From Runella sp. (GTDB taxonomy: Bacteria; Bacteroidota; Bacteroidia; Cytophagales; Spirosomataceae): 64,000 nucleotides of DNA. The DNA lies in contig JALQYJ010000183.1 in the NCBI GenBank assembly GCA_023254175.1, positions 1 to 64,000 of the forward strand, read 5' to 3'. Position 1 is the first letter of the stretch, and each line of letters begins with the position of its first letter. Made by a program: the position numbers and the translations under genes. The notes under the pieces were generated by a model. The model was not told the DNA's origin and did not search any database. It worked only from the letters and a program-made list of their open reading frames with translations. This document shows positions 7,882 to 16,575 of this stretch, piece after piece.

Positions 7882-8244
7882 TTATTGTTTGGCGAAGAAC
7901 TCAGCAATCAATTGAATTTCTTCGGTGGTATACGCTTGGGCATGAACATTCATAATGTCTTTACTGACAATCTTTGCTTTCATTTCATTCATTTCTTCTA
8001 TTAGTTCTGTGGCTGGCATCCCCGCAAGGTGTTCCATCCCGTATCCGTTTGTGCCATGGCACTGAAAGCAGTTAGAGGCAAGCAGCCGTCCAGTATCTTC
8101 ATTGGTTGCAGCTATTCTCGCGTTAGCTGTTGTGTTGGTGGTAGCTGTGGTATCAGTCAGGAATTGTTCTTTACACGATGATACGATGGCTACTCCTGCC
8201 AAAAGCATCAAGGTAATTTTTGGTTTAAAAGAAGCTAGATCCAT
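7882..8244 (-). CDS. small c-type cytochrome (FccA-like partner)
   Basis: A 120-residue lipoprotein cytochrome: hydrophobic signal ending in VSSC (Cys24), a Thr/Ala-rich linker, and one haem site CFQCH at residues 59-63. Met residues in GMEHLAGM may supply the distal ligand. First gene of the minus-strand cluster, 130 bases before the FccB-like flavoprotein. Size, order and single haem suit an electron acceptor for the flavoprotein. It is divergent from the ECF sigma gene. Confidence 0.87.
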   Translation of the reverse strand: MDLASFKPKITLMLLAGVAIVSSCKEQFLTDTTATTNTTANARIAATNEDTGRLLASNCFQCHGTNGYGMEHLAGMPATELIEEMNEMKAKIVSKDIMNVHAQAYTTEEIQLIAEFFAKQ

Positions 8245-8323
8245 ACAAGATTAATTTAATGGTTAAACAAGTAGTAAAAGAGGAAAGTCTTTGTAATAGT
8301 ATACGTGGAGCGGCGGGTAAAAC

Positions 8324-8367
8324 GCTTCTTCTGTTTCTTTATATTTTTTTATTTTTTTTGAAGAAGC
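8324..8367. repeat. inverted repeat in divergent promoter region
   Basis: GCTTCTTC (8324-8331) and GAAGAAGC (8360-8367) are perfect inverted arms around a 28-base T-rich loop, between the cytochrome operon and the sigma factor. It could be an mRNA leader hairpin or a protein-binding site. It lies in the part of the sigma ORF that I think is untranslated. Confidence 0.4.
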
Positions 8368-8423
8368 ATTTTAGAAACCTTTTACGTATATTAAAAGTAG
8401 GAATCTCAACGCAGCACAAACGG

Positions 8424-9023
8424 GTGATATTTAAGAAAAAAAACAATGCTACGACTTGGCAAGAAATACTGGAGGGGTGTCTTAGACGAGAGGCTAGGGC
8501 GCAGCGGCAACTATTTGAACGCTACGCTAACTTTGCCAAAAATGTCTGTCTAAGATATGCTCAAAATGAGGCGGAGGCAGAAGAAATAGCAAGTGATGGG
8601 TTTTTGAAAGTCTTTGATAAAATAGAAAAGTACGACTGTACTCAGCCGTTTGAGGGGTGGTTGAAGCGGATAATGATTAATACTGCTATTGATTATTATC
8701 GGAGAAACTTACACAAAATCAACTGGTCTGATTTGGATGTAGCATCACAAGTGCCTTATTCCGATAGTTTTTACAAAGATGACTACCTAATGAATATCAC
8801 CGCCGATGAAATTATGGTTTTTGTTCAGCGTCTTCCTGTGTCGTACCGTACCGTTTTTTCGTTGTCGGTAGTTGAAGGATACAACCATAACGAAATCGCA
8901 GAAATGCTTGGAATTAGTGAAAGTGCGTCACGCTCCAATTTGTCGAAAGCCAAGGCAAAACTTCAGAGCTGGATTAGTGCGTATGTTGTTCAACAAAATG
9001 AAATTACACATAAACATGAATAA
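8424..9023 (+). CDS. ECF-type RNA polymerase sigma-70 factor
   Basis: Sigma-70 family protein with region 2 (RYAQNEAEAEEIASDGFLKVFDKI pattern, split here by the known acidic helix) and region 4 (LPVSYRTVFSLSVVEGY followed by EIAEMLGISESASRS, the helix-turn-helix). The open frame runs back to an ATG at 8259. That extension would encode a poly-Phe/Leu stretch from a T-rich leader, so I prefer the GTG at 8424 (199 residues). The stop overlaps the start of the downstream membrane protein gene, as with sigma/anti-sigma pairs. Transcribed away from the FccB-like cluster, which it may control (inference). Confidence 0.88.
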   Translation: MIFKKKNNATTWQEILEGCLRREARAQRQLFERYANFAKNVCLRYAQNEAEAEEIASDGFLKVFDKIEKYDCTQPFEGWLKRIMINTAIDYYRRNLHKINWSDLDVASQVPYSDSFYKDDYLMNITADEIMVFVQRLPVSYRTVFSLSVVEGYNHNEIAEMLGISESASRSNLSKAKAKLQSWISAYVVQQNEITHKHE

Positions 9024-10245
9024 TGATTTTTTTGAACGGAAAATCAAAGAACAATTGGAGTCTGTGAACCGTCCGATGAGCCCCGCTGGATGGGAAACGG
9101 TCAAAAAGAGATTGCCCGTTCCTTGGTATTTGTCGTTTTTAAGAGAATGGGGGTTGCTGACCATGGGCGGACTTGTTTTTACGGGTTTACTTGGAAATCT
9201 TTATTATCAATTTAAAAATCAGCAACTTATAAAACGACTCTATGAAGAAAATTCTATCTTAAAACAAGAAGTAGCAACGCTGAATCGAAGGACTCCCTCA
9301 TTGGCACAACTCGTCGCGGCTCACCAAGTGGATACGGTATATATCATCAAAAAAGTGGTGTTAGAGCACCGCTATGGGTCTAATAATGACGAAAAGGGTT
9401 ATCAATGGGTCAGTACGAATGCTAGTGCAGAAAGTACTAAAAACCAGCAGTTAAAAAAGAACAATCTAGCGCAAGTATCACTCGAAACTCAGCCGACAGA
9501 AGTCGTACCAACCGACTCAACATCTAATGAAACTGCTGCGAAGGAAGATTTTTTGACTACAGAACCACAATCAGTGGCGCAGTTGCCTACCTCAAAAGAT
9601 ACTACGGCCAAAGCCGCACCTCCTTTGGCAAAGAAAACGTTTAAATTTCCTACCCCACGCGTCCGAATAGGCGTGGAGTCGGAGTTTGGACTTAAAAAAA
9701 TGGGTGTAGGCCCTACTTTTGAACTATTTTTATCACCCAATTTTAGCATTTCGGCAGGTTTACATGCGCACACGTTTTCAAGCCAAGAGTACGAGACGGT
9801 GAAAGAGTATAATACCGCAACAGGATTGAATTTTGTCAAACAATTTGCAGAAGTCATTCCACCCAATGACCGTTTGGAAGAAATCGAAACGCACGTATCT
9901 ACCCTCGAAATGCCGATTGGGTTTAAGTATTATTTGCTGCTGCGGCGCGATTTTTCATTGGTATTTGCAACGTCTACTAACGTAGATTTGCAGGCTTATA
10001 ATCAGGTCAAGTTTGAAGTTTACAAAGATGGAGACGAGCAACATCTCTCAAACGAAACTAAGCACCAAACGAAATCATTTTATGAGTATACGTTTGGACT
10101 GGGTCTTCAGAAGAAATGGAAACAGGGCATTGTGCAAGTACAACCTTTTGCCAATTTTTTGTTTCGACAGCCCGAATATGCCGTTGGGAGCAACAATGTG
10201 TTTGGAATAAAAGCCTCGTTGTGGGTGGAGTTTGGAAAAAAGTAA
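9016..10245 (+). CDS. membrane-anchored protein with C-terminal barrel-like domain; possible anti-sigma
   Basis: A 409-residue protein starting at ATG 9016, eight bases inside the sigma gene. The first 30 residues are a soluble N-terminus (MNNDFFERKIKEQLE) with a conserved-looking PAGWETVKKRL stretch. One transmembrane helix follows (about 35-55), a short coiled coil (LIKRLYEENSILKQEVATL), a Thr/Ser/Gln-rich linker to about residue 205, and a domain of alternating strands like small outer-membrane barrels. Cytosolic N-terminus, single helix and sigma-gene overlap suggest an anti-sigma factor, but no FecR or zinc-finger motif is visible. Function uncertain. Confidence 0.7.
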   Translation: MNNDFFERKIKEQLESVNRPMSPAGWETVKKRLPVPWYLSFLREWGLLTMGGLVFTGLLGNLYYQFKNQQLIKRLYEENSILKQEVATLNRRTPSLAQLVAAHQVDTVYIIKKVVLEHRYGSNNDEKGYQWVSTNASAESTKNQQLKKNNLAQVSLETQPTEVVPTDSTSNETAAKEDFLTTEPQSVAQLPTSKDTTAKAAPPLAKKTFKFPTPRVRIGVESEFGLKKMGVGPTFELFLSPNFSISAGLHAHTFSSQEYETVKEYNTATGLNFVKQFAEVIPPNDRLEEIETHVSTLEMPIGFKYYLLLRRDFSLVFATSTNVDLQAYNQVKFEVYKDGDEQHLSNETKHQTKSFYEYTFGLGLQKKWKQGIVQVQPFANFLFRQPEYAVGSNNVFGIKASLWVEFGKK

Positions 10246-10276
10246 GTGGGTTCTTTATTTGGTACTAAAAAGGCAA

Positions 10277-10321
10277 CCCCAACGAGGTATTGATGGAAGG
10301 CTTCTTCCTACCGTGTTGGGG
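10277..10321. terminator. hairpin between convergent genes
   Basis: CCCCAAC (10277-10283) pairs with GTTGGGG (10315-10321). Inside, a second stem GGAAG/CTTCC continues the helix with small internal mismatches. It lies between the convergent stops of the sigma partner gene and the efflux adaptor gene, so it probably ends one or both transcripts. No long T tract follows, so strength is uncertain. Confidence 0.5.
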
Positions 10322-10408
10322 ACCTTTGGGGTAATATTTTCTTTGATTGGGCTGCCTAGCTTACTCAAGGAGTTATTTTTCTGACTTAGTCAAGAATCAA
10401 TGGACTAA

Positions 10409-11581
10409 CTATTCTTCCGATTTGTTTTTCAAGCTCATCAAAAGCGTATAAGCGCCTTTTATTACAAAACTTTGCTGATTGGGCTCAGGAGATAAAATCT
10501 CGGTAAAGCCATTTTCGGTATTTCCCACTTTGACTTCGTTCATCAAATATTCTTTATTTGATTTCTGGACAAAAGCATACTGTTTGCCTTGGTACCTCAC
10601 GATGGCATCTTCGGGAAGAACGTAGGCTTGGTTGTTTTTAACTTCCACTTCCGCGTTCATGTAGGTGCCTGGAATGAGGGCTTTGTCGTACTGTCGAAAA
10701 TGACATTGTACTTCCGTAGCACGGTCAGAGGTTAGGTCTTTCCCAATCATAATTACTTCTGAAAGGTGCTTTCGCTCGGGTTGATTGTTGGTATAAGCCC
10801 AAATTTTTTGCCCGATGTAAAGTTTATCCACGTCTTTTTCAAACACTTTTAGTACCAAGTGAATGTCCGAAGGGTTCACCAATTCAAACATTACTTCGGT
10901 AGGCGAGACGTACTTACCGATGTTAGTATTGATTTTAGATACATAGCCGTTGATGGGCGAAATAACCTTAACGGTACGCGTAATATTGTTTTCGCTCAAA
11001 TGGTCGGGATTGATGCCTACCAACCGAAGTTTTTGGGCCAAGGCACTGATGAGCACTTTTTGACTCCGAAACTCCGCCTCCGAAAGTTGATATACTTTGT
11101 CGCTGCTGGCTTTGCTTTGATTGAGGTCTTTTTGGCGCAAATACTCGTTTTCGAGGAAGTTGATTTTGGATTTTGCCGTCAAATAATCCTGTTGGAGCTG
11201 AATGTACTGCTGGTCTTCCATCACAGCCAATACTTGCCCTTTTCGAACGTTCATGCCGACTAATAAATCGGTTTCTTCCAAATAACCACCCGTGGGTACA
11301 CTGATAGAAACCACGTTTTGGGGAGGAACTTCAACACGTCCGTTTACTTTCAGCACCGATGAAATAGGCCGTTGGGTCAATGCGCCCGTTACAATCTCGG
11401 CGTTTTTGAGCTGGGTATCACTGAGTTGAATCAAGTTTTCGTCTGCTGGGGCGGCACTCGAATTGGTTTCTGAGGTTTTCTCACTGCAAGCTGTTAAAAC
11501 AAAAACGGCGGTAAAGAAAAGGATTCCACTCAAAAAAGAGGGAGCGAAAGGCATTTTATGGGATTTTATGTTAGGTTTCAT
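10409..11581 (-). CDS. RND efflux periplasmic adaptor (membrane fusion protein)
   Basis: A 390-residue lipoprotein of the HlyD/CusB adaptor family, linking the inner-membrane pump to the outer-membrane channel. The signal ends in FVLTAC. The fold order is visible: beta-barrel and lipoyl half-motif (VSISVPTGGYLEE), alpha-hairpin (IQLQQDYLTAKSKINFLENEYL onward), second lipoyl half (VKVISPINGYVSKIN), then barrel and membrane-proximal domains. It starts six bases after the stop of the pump gene, so it is last in this operon. No Met- or His-rich metal-binding tail is present to show metal preference. Confidence 0.92.
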   Translation of the reverse strand: MKPNIKSHKMPFAPSFLSGILFFTAVFVLTACSEKTSETNSSAAPADENLIQLSDTQLKNAEIVTGALTQRPISSVLKVNGRVEVPPQNVVSISVPTGGYLEETDLLVGMNVRKGQVLAVMEDQQYIQLQQDYLTAKSKINFLENEYLRQKDLNQSKASSDKVYQLSEAEFRSQKVLISALAQKLRLVGINPDHLSENNITRTVKVISPINGYVSKINTNIGKYVSPTEVMFELVNPSDIHLVLKVFEKDVDKLYIGQKIWAYTNNQPERKHLSEVIMIGKDLTSDRATEVQCHFRQYDKALIPGTYMNAEVEVKNNQAYVLPEDAIVRYQGKQYAFVQKSNKEYLMNEVKVGNTENGFTEILSPEPNQQSFVIKGAYTLLMSLKNKSEE

Positions 11582-11586
11582 AGAAG

Positions 11587-14500
11587 TTAATTAGTTTGAG
11601 TAAAATACTGGAGCTGGATGGCGGCGTTGTTGAGGTTTTTGATTGCCTCTACGTAGTCGTTTCGCACTGTGGTGGCTTGATTGACGAGCAAAACCCACTC
11701 CAGATAATTGATGTTTCCTGCCAACAATTGTTGGTTAGCGCTGGCCATAATCAATTGTGCATTGGCCAAGGCCGTATTTTCAAAATAAGTGACTGTATTC
11801 AGAAACTTCTGGTACTGGGCTTTGGACGTTTGGTAATTGGTTTGAAGCGATTGGGCACCTACTTGAAGGTTACTTTCAGCGATGAGTTTTTGAACTTTGG
11901 CGCTGTTGATTTGGGCTTTTTGAGCCGCTGCAAAAATCGGGATTCCTACGCCCAACTGTACTGACTGAAATCGGTGAAAGCCTGTATAAGATTGATTATC
12001 AGCGCCTATACCTCGGATACTTCCGTTGTTGTATAACACTGAGAGATTCGGTAACAAGCGCGCTTTTTCAACCTGAAAACTAGCCTCGGCTACTTGTTGT
12101 TGTTGCCGTAACCACTGTAGATAAGTGTGGTTGTTGAGGGAAAGAAGTTGAGAAGGGGAGGTGAGTTTGAACGCCGAGACGGTCGGAGTAAAAAGGGTCG
12201 TTGTATTCAACAGCAGTTGAAATTGCCATTGAAGCGCTTCGGAATCAAACTGAAGTTGGTTAAGCTGCGTCGTGATTTGTCCCAATTGCGTTTCGGCCGT
12301 GGCTTTTTCAAGGATGTTACTTTCGCCTTTGGCAAGCCGTAATTCCGCCCGTTTGAAGAAGTCGGAATAAAGGGTATCCGCAAACTGTAGCAACCGTTTC
12401 TTTTGTTGTAAATACACCAATTCGTAAAAAACTTGGGCAACTTGCTTCTGAATATCCACCTCTCGAACGTTGACTGCCAACACACTGCGTTGCCACTCGG
12501 CGTTTAATAAATTTTGTTGGGTTTGATAGACTTTGGGAAAGCTGAACGATTGACCAATGCCGACTTTGGAGTCAAAATAAACGCTGTTGATTTGGCCTAA
12601 TTCGGCTGTGACGGTCGCTTGAGGGAGTGATTTGGCGGTTTTTGTTAGGGCTTGTTGGTAAGCCGAAACGAGCTTCTCGTTTTTGATTAACAAGTTGTTT
12701 TTTAATGCGGTATCAATTGCTGCTTCTAACGTAATGGGCGTTTGAGCTTGCGTTGAAAAACTAATAAAACCTAACGCCACGAGAACGGCTAGGGGAGTAG
12801 GGGTTTTGCCGATTTTTTCAAATGTCATGTATAAAATTGGCAAAACAAACAAGGTCAAAAAGGTAGCAATCATCAGGCCGCCAATCACGACCGTAGCAAG
12901 TGGCCGTTGGACTTCGGCACCTGCACCGTTGCTGACGGCCATCGGCAAAAAGCCCAGAGAAGCAACAAACGCCGTCATCAATACAGGGCGAAGCCGAACC
13001 TTAGTGCCGTTGATGACAATTTGTTTGACGTCTTCTAGTCCGCTTGCTTTGAGTCGGTTAAATTCGGCAATGAGTACAATTCCGTTTAAAACCGCGACCC
13101 CAAACAAGGCAATAAATCCAACCCCCGCACTGATACTAAAGGGCATTCCGCGCGCGGCCAAAAGCAAAATACCTCCAATGGCCGACAGAGGAATGGCAGA
13201 ATAGATGAGCAGTCCTTGCTTGACCGAATTGAAGGCAAAAAAGAGCAACAAAAAAATCAACGCCAACGAAACAGGTACGGCAATCATCAGCCGTTTTTTG
13301 GCTGCGTTGAGGTTTTCAAACGCCCCTCCATATGTAATATAATAGCCCGTTGGAAAGCGAATTCCTTGGGCTACTTTGACTTGGAGTTCATTGACAATAC
13401 TTTGAACGTCACGACCGCGAACGTTGAACCCTACGACAATACGACGCTTGGCGTCTTCCCGTTGAATTTGGTTTGGTCCTTCTTTGATTTGAACATCGGC
13501 CAATTGATACAGCGGCACTTGCGGGCCATTGGGAGTGGGGATAAGCAAGTTTTGAACTGAGGTCAGGTCTTTCTTTTGTGCGCTACTGAGACGGACGACT
13601 AAGTCAAAACGTTTTTCGCCTTCATACACCATGCCGCTACTTTGCCCCGCAAAAGCCGTATTTATCACCCGATTGATGTCTGTAATGTTAAGGTTATATT
13701 GAGCAATGGCGTTGCGGTTGTACTGAATCACAATTTGGGGAATTCCCGACACGGTTTCCACGTAGAGGTTTTTAGCACCGTTAATTTTTTCGATGAGTGT
13801 ACCTAGTTTATTGGCGTAGGTGCCAAGGGTATCTAAATTTTCTCCAAAAATTTTACAAACTACGTCTTGCCGCGCGCCTGTCATTAGTTCATTGAAGCGC
13901 ATTTGGACGGGAAACTGAAACCCTGCTGTTACGCCGGGGATTTCGGCCAAGGCCGCTCCCATTTTTTCGGACAATTCACGAAACGATTTCGCAGAAGTCC
14001 ATTCTTTTTTGTCTTTTAAAATCACCATCATGTCGCTGGCATCCATGGGCATGGGGTCGGTAGGGACTTCGCCGCTCCCAATTTTTGTGACCACTTTTTG
14101 CACTTCTGGAAAGCGAGTTTTGAGTATATGCGCCGCTTTTTGGGTGCTTTCAATGGTCGTGGATAGGCTACTTCCCGTAAGCACGCGGGTGTCCACGGCA
14201 AAGTCACCTTCTTCGAGTGCAGGGATAAATTCGCCGCCCAAAGTGCTGAAAACCAGGATTGAGATAGCAAAAAGAGAAATCACGCCGACTAAAACCATTT
14301 TTGGGAATTCAATGATTTTGGTAAGGGCGTTTTGGTAAAACATTTCCACTTTTGCCATGAATCGGTCGGAGAAATTGGGAACGTGGTGAATTTTTTTATT
14401 CAAAAACACCGAACTCATCATGGGGATATATGTCAGCGAAAGCAAAAATGCTCCCAATAAGGCAAAAGCCACGGTTTGTGCCATAGGTTTAAACATTTTG

Positions 14501-15921
14501 CCCTCAATGCCTTGTAGGGTAAAAATGGGTAAATACACCACCAAAATAATGACTTGCCCAAACACGGCACTGTTCATCATTTTACTGGCGGATTTTTGCA
14601 CCTCATCGTCCATTTGGGGTTGGCTGAGGTGTGTTAGTTCGGTAAATTTTTTGTTGTGGGAAAGTTGGTGCATGACTGCTTCCACAATAATCACCGCTCC
14701 GTCGACGATAAGCCCAAAATCTAACGCCCCCAAACTCATCAGGTTGCCGCTTACCCCAAAAAGGTTCATCATAATGATAGCAAACAGCATCGCCAACGGA
14801 ATCACCGACGCTACCAGCAAGCCCGCGCGGAGGTTGCCCAAAAAGAATACAAGTACTAAAATGACGATTAAGGCACCTTCTAAGAGGTTTTGTTCCACTG
14901 TCCCAATGGCATTATTAACCATTTTGGTTCGGTCCAAAAATGCTTCTATAACCACCCCTTCGGGCAGAGTTTTCTGAATTTGAGCGATGCGTTCTTTGAC
15001 GTTTTTAATCACTTCGCTGCTGTTGGCACCCTTGAGCATCATCACAACCGCACCCGCTACTTCCCCTTGGTCGTTGTAAGTCATGGCACCAAAGCGGGTG
15101 GCATATCCTAGTTTAACATCGGCTACGTCGCCAATAAATAAAGGCGTACCACCGTTGAGGCTCTTGATGGCAATATTGTTGATGTCATCCAACGTACCTA
15201 CTAGCCCCTCGCTGCGAATATACAGCACCGTAGATGCTTTTTCGATGTAAGAACCGCCTGTATTTTGGTTGTTGGTTTCGAGGGCTTTGAAGACATCATT
15301 GATGGTAATTCCGTACGCTTGTAGCTTGTTCGGATCTATCTCAATGGAATATTGTTTGAGTTTGCCCCCAAAGCTGCTCACTTCTGCAACCCCCTTTACC
15401 CCAAGGAGTTGACGGCGGACTATCCAGTCTTGGATGGTTCGTAAGTCGGTTTCATTGTACTGTGATTCGTAGCCTTCTTTGGGACGAACCACGTACTGAT
15501 AAATTTCGCCTAAACCCGTAGAAACAGGGCCAAGTTCAGGTACTCCAATCCCTTGTGGGATTTCAGCTTGGACTTTTTGGAGGCGTTCGGCTACTTGCTG
15601 CCTTGCCCAATAAAGGTCGGTATCGTCGTCAAAAATGGCTGTAACCAATGATAATCCAAAACGTGAAAAACTACGAATCTCAATAAGTCCAGAAATGTTA
15701 TTAGTGGCTTGTTCGATGGGAAAAGTAACTAAGCGCTCAATGTCGGTCGCTCCCAACGACGGCGCAATCGTAATGACTTGTACTTGATTGTTTGTGATGT
15801 CGGGGACGGCATCAATGGGGAGTTTGGTTACTTCGTAGGTTCCATAACCGATGAGGGCAAGGACAAAAAGCCCTATGATGAGTTTATGCCTAACGGATAA
15901 CTCAATGATTGAATTTAGCAT
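11587..15921 (-). CDS. CzcA-type heavy-metal RND pump fused to TolC-like outer-membrane factor
   Basis: A 1,444-residue protein. Residues 1 to about 1,030 form a complete HME-RND pump with 12 membrane helices. TM4 carries ALDFGLIVDGAVIIVE, the DFGX3DGAVX3E proton-relay signature of divalent-cation (Co/Zn/Cd) pumps rather than the Cu/Ag type. The last 410 or so residues are a TolC/CusC-like outer-membrane factor, starting around PITLEAAIDTALKNN with the usual helical repeats. Between them lies a hydrophobic stretch ending STQAQ that looks like an internal signal peptide. Such RND-OMF fusions are known in Bacteroidota. I use ATG 15921 (MLNSIIELSVRHK, the family N-terminus) rather than 15951. 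Confidence 0.92.
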   Translation of the reverse strand: MLNSIIELSVRHKLIIGLFVLALIGYGTYEVTKLPIDAVPDITNNQVQVITIAPSLGATDIERLVTFPIEQATNNISGLIEIRSFSRFGLSLVTAIFDDDTDLYWARQQVAERLQKVQAEIPQGIGVPELGPVSTGLGEIYQYVVRPKEGYESQYNETDLRTIQDWIVRRQLLGVKGVAEVSSFGGKLKQYSIEIDPNKLQAYGITINDVFKALETNNQNTGGSYIEKASTVLYIRSEGLVGTLDDINNIAIKSLNGGTPLFIGDVADVKLGYATRFGAMTYNDQGEVAGAVVMMLKGANSSEVIKNVKERIAQIQKTLPEGVVIEAFLDRTKMVNNAIGTVEQNLLEGALIVILVLVFFLGNLRAGLLVASVIPLAMLFAIIMMNLFGVSGNLMSLGALDFGLIVDGAVIIVEAVMHQLSHNKKFTELTHLSQPQMDDEVQKSASKMMNSAVFGQVIILVVYLPIFTLQGIEGKMFKPMAQTVAFALLGAFLLSLTYIPMMSSVFLNKKIHHVPNFSDRFMAKVEMFYQNALTKIIEFPKMVLVGVISLFAISILVFSTLGGEFIPALEEGDFAVDTRVLTGSSLSTTIESTQKAAHILKTRFPEVQKVVTKIGSGEVPTDPMPMDASDMMVILKDKKEWTSAKSFRELSEKMGAALAEIPGVTAGFQFPVQMRFNELMTGARQDVVCKIFGENLDTLGTYANKLGTLIEKINGAKNLYVETVSGIPQIVIQYNRNAIAQYNLNITDINRVINTAFAGQSSGMVYEGEKRFDLVVRLSSAQKKDLTSVQNLLIPTPNGPQVPLYQLADVQIKEGPNQIQREDAKRRIVVGFNVRGRDVQSIVNELQVKVAQGIRFPTGYYITYGGAFENLNAAKKRLMIAVPVSLALIFLLLFFAFNSVKQGLLIYSAIPLSAIGGILLLAARGMPFSISAGVGFIALFGVAVLNGIVLIAEFNRLKASGLEDVKQIVINGTKVRLRPVLMTAFVASLGFLPMAVSNGAGAEVQRPLATVVIGGLMIATFLTLFVLPILYMTFEKIGKTPTPLAVLVALGFISFSTQAQTPITLEAAIDTALKNNLLIKNEKLVSAYQQALTKTAKSLPQATVTAELGQINSVYFDSKVGIGQSFSFPKVYQTQQNLLNAEWQRSVLAVNVREVDIQKQVAQVFYELVYLQQKKRLLQFADTLYSDFFKRAELRLAKGESNILEKATAETQLGQITTQLNQLQFDSEALQWQFQLLLNTTTLFTPTVSAFKLTSPSQLLSLNNHTYLQWLRQQQQVAEASFQVEKARLLPNLSVLYNNGSIRGIGADNQSYTGFHRFQSVQLGVGIPIFAAAQKAQINSAKVQKLIAESNLQVGAQSLQTNYQTSKAQYQKFLNTVTYFENTALANAQLIMASANQQLLAGNINYLEWVLLVNQATTVRNDYVEAIKNLNNAAIQLQYFTQTN

Positions 15922-16022
15922 GTTAGTGAGGTAAATATGAAACAATAGCAATGGCCTACTGTTATTGGATAGTAGGTCGTGCGTGCGGATAAAAGAGTCA
16001 TTGACGACTCAGAGATGTTTCA

Positions 16023-16424
16023 TTAAGCGCGCTGAGGCGGTTGCCAAATCGCCGAGAGATAAGTAGCTAAAAGATGGGAATCTGAATAAAAAGAGGGTTT
16101 TTCTGCCTGTAAAAAGGTTATATGAGGCACAAGCGGCTCAAACGTAGGAAAAAGATAGAAAGGAATTTGAAACGAACCACAGTCATCATGCGACTGAAAG
16201 GGTAGTTGTTGGTCGCGGTCGGTATCTCCATCATCCGCATGGTTGATGGCATAGTGATGATAAATAAAACTGAAGAAAGAAGTAGTCGCGTCTCGGTGTT
16301 GGTGTTCGTGGAAGTGTACTACAAGCACAGGCAACTTGAGCAACTGATTAAAAGGGGTTGCTGAAAGTAGGTAAATTGCCAATAAAAGCTTTGAGACGAC
16401 TCCTTTCACGAATGTTGGTTTCAA
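16023..16424 (-). CDS. His-rich hypothetical protein upstream of the metal pump
   Basis: A 133-residue protein with an N-terminal hydrophobic helix (KLLLAIYLLSATPF) and a His/acid-rich stretch (HFHEHQHRD, about residues 37-45). More His follow in YHHYAINHADD. Short proteins of this kind often head metal-efflux operons in Bacteroidota. The His clusters suggest binding of Zn, Co, Ni or Cu in the periplasm. It is about 100 bases upstream of the pump on the same strand. A role as metal chaperone or sensor is inference. Confidence 0.7.
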   Translation of the reverse strand: MKPTFVKGVVSKLLLAIYLLSATPFNQLLKLPVLVVHFHEHQHRDATTSFFSFIYHHYAINHADDGDTDRDQQLPFQSHDDCGSFQIPFYLFPTFEPLVPHITFLQAEKPSFYSDSHLLATYLSAIWQPPQRA

Positions 16425-16518
16425 CTGGAAAATACAAATAAGTACAAGGAACGATTATTTTCCTATGATGCTTGTCATACTTCAACGCAATTGCTAAGAA
16501 ATTGGTGCCTACATAGAA

Positions 16519-16526
16519 TACTTTTG
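16519..16526 (+). promoter_or_regulatory. candidate -7 promoter element
   Basis: TACTTTTG fits the Bacteroidota -7 consensus TAnnTTTG and lies about 50 bases before the aminotransferase start. No TTTG is found at the usual distance upstream, so this is a weak call. Confidence 0.3.
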
Positions 16527-16575
16527 GGGAAGAAAAATTATTTTTACTTTTTAACTATCCCCCTTTACCATCATC

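Noticed and set aside
8259-8423. N-terminal extension of the ECF sigma ORF from ATG 8259
   Set aside because: It would encode a Phe/Leu-rich stretch from a T-rich leader, begins 15 bases from the divergent cytochrome gene and precedes the normal sigma N-terminus. The GTG at 8424 fits better.
8872-9015. Upstream extension of the membrane protein ORF inside the sigma gene
   Set aside because: This is out-of-frame sigma coding sequence. The ATG at 9016 gives the usual short sigma/partner overlap.
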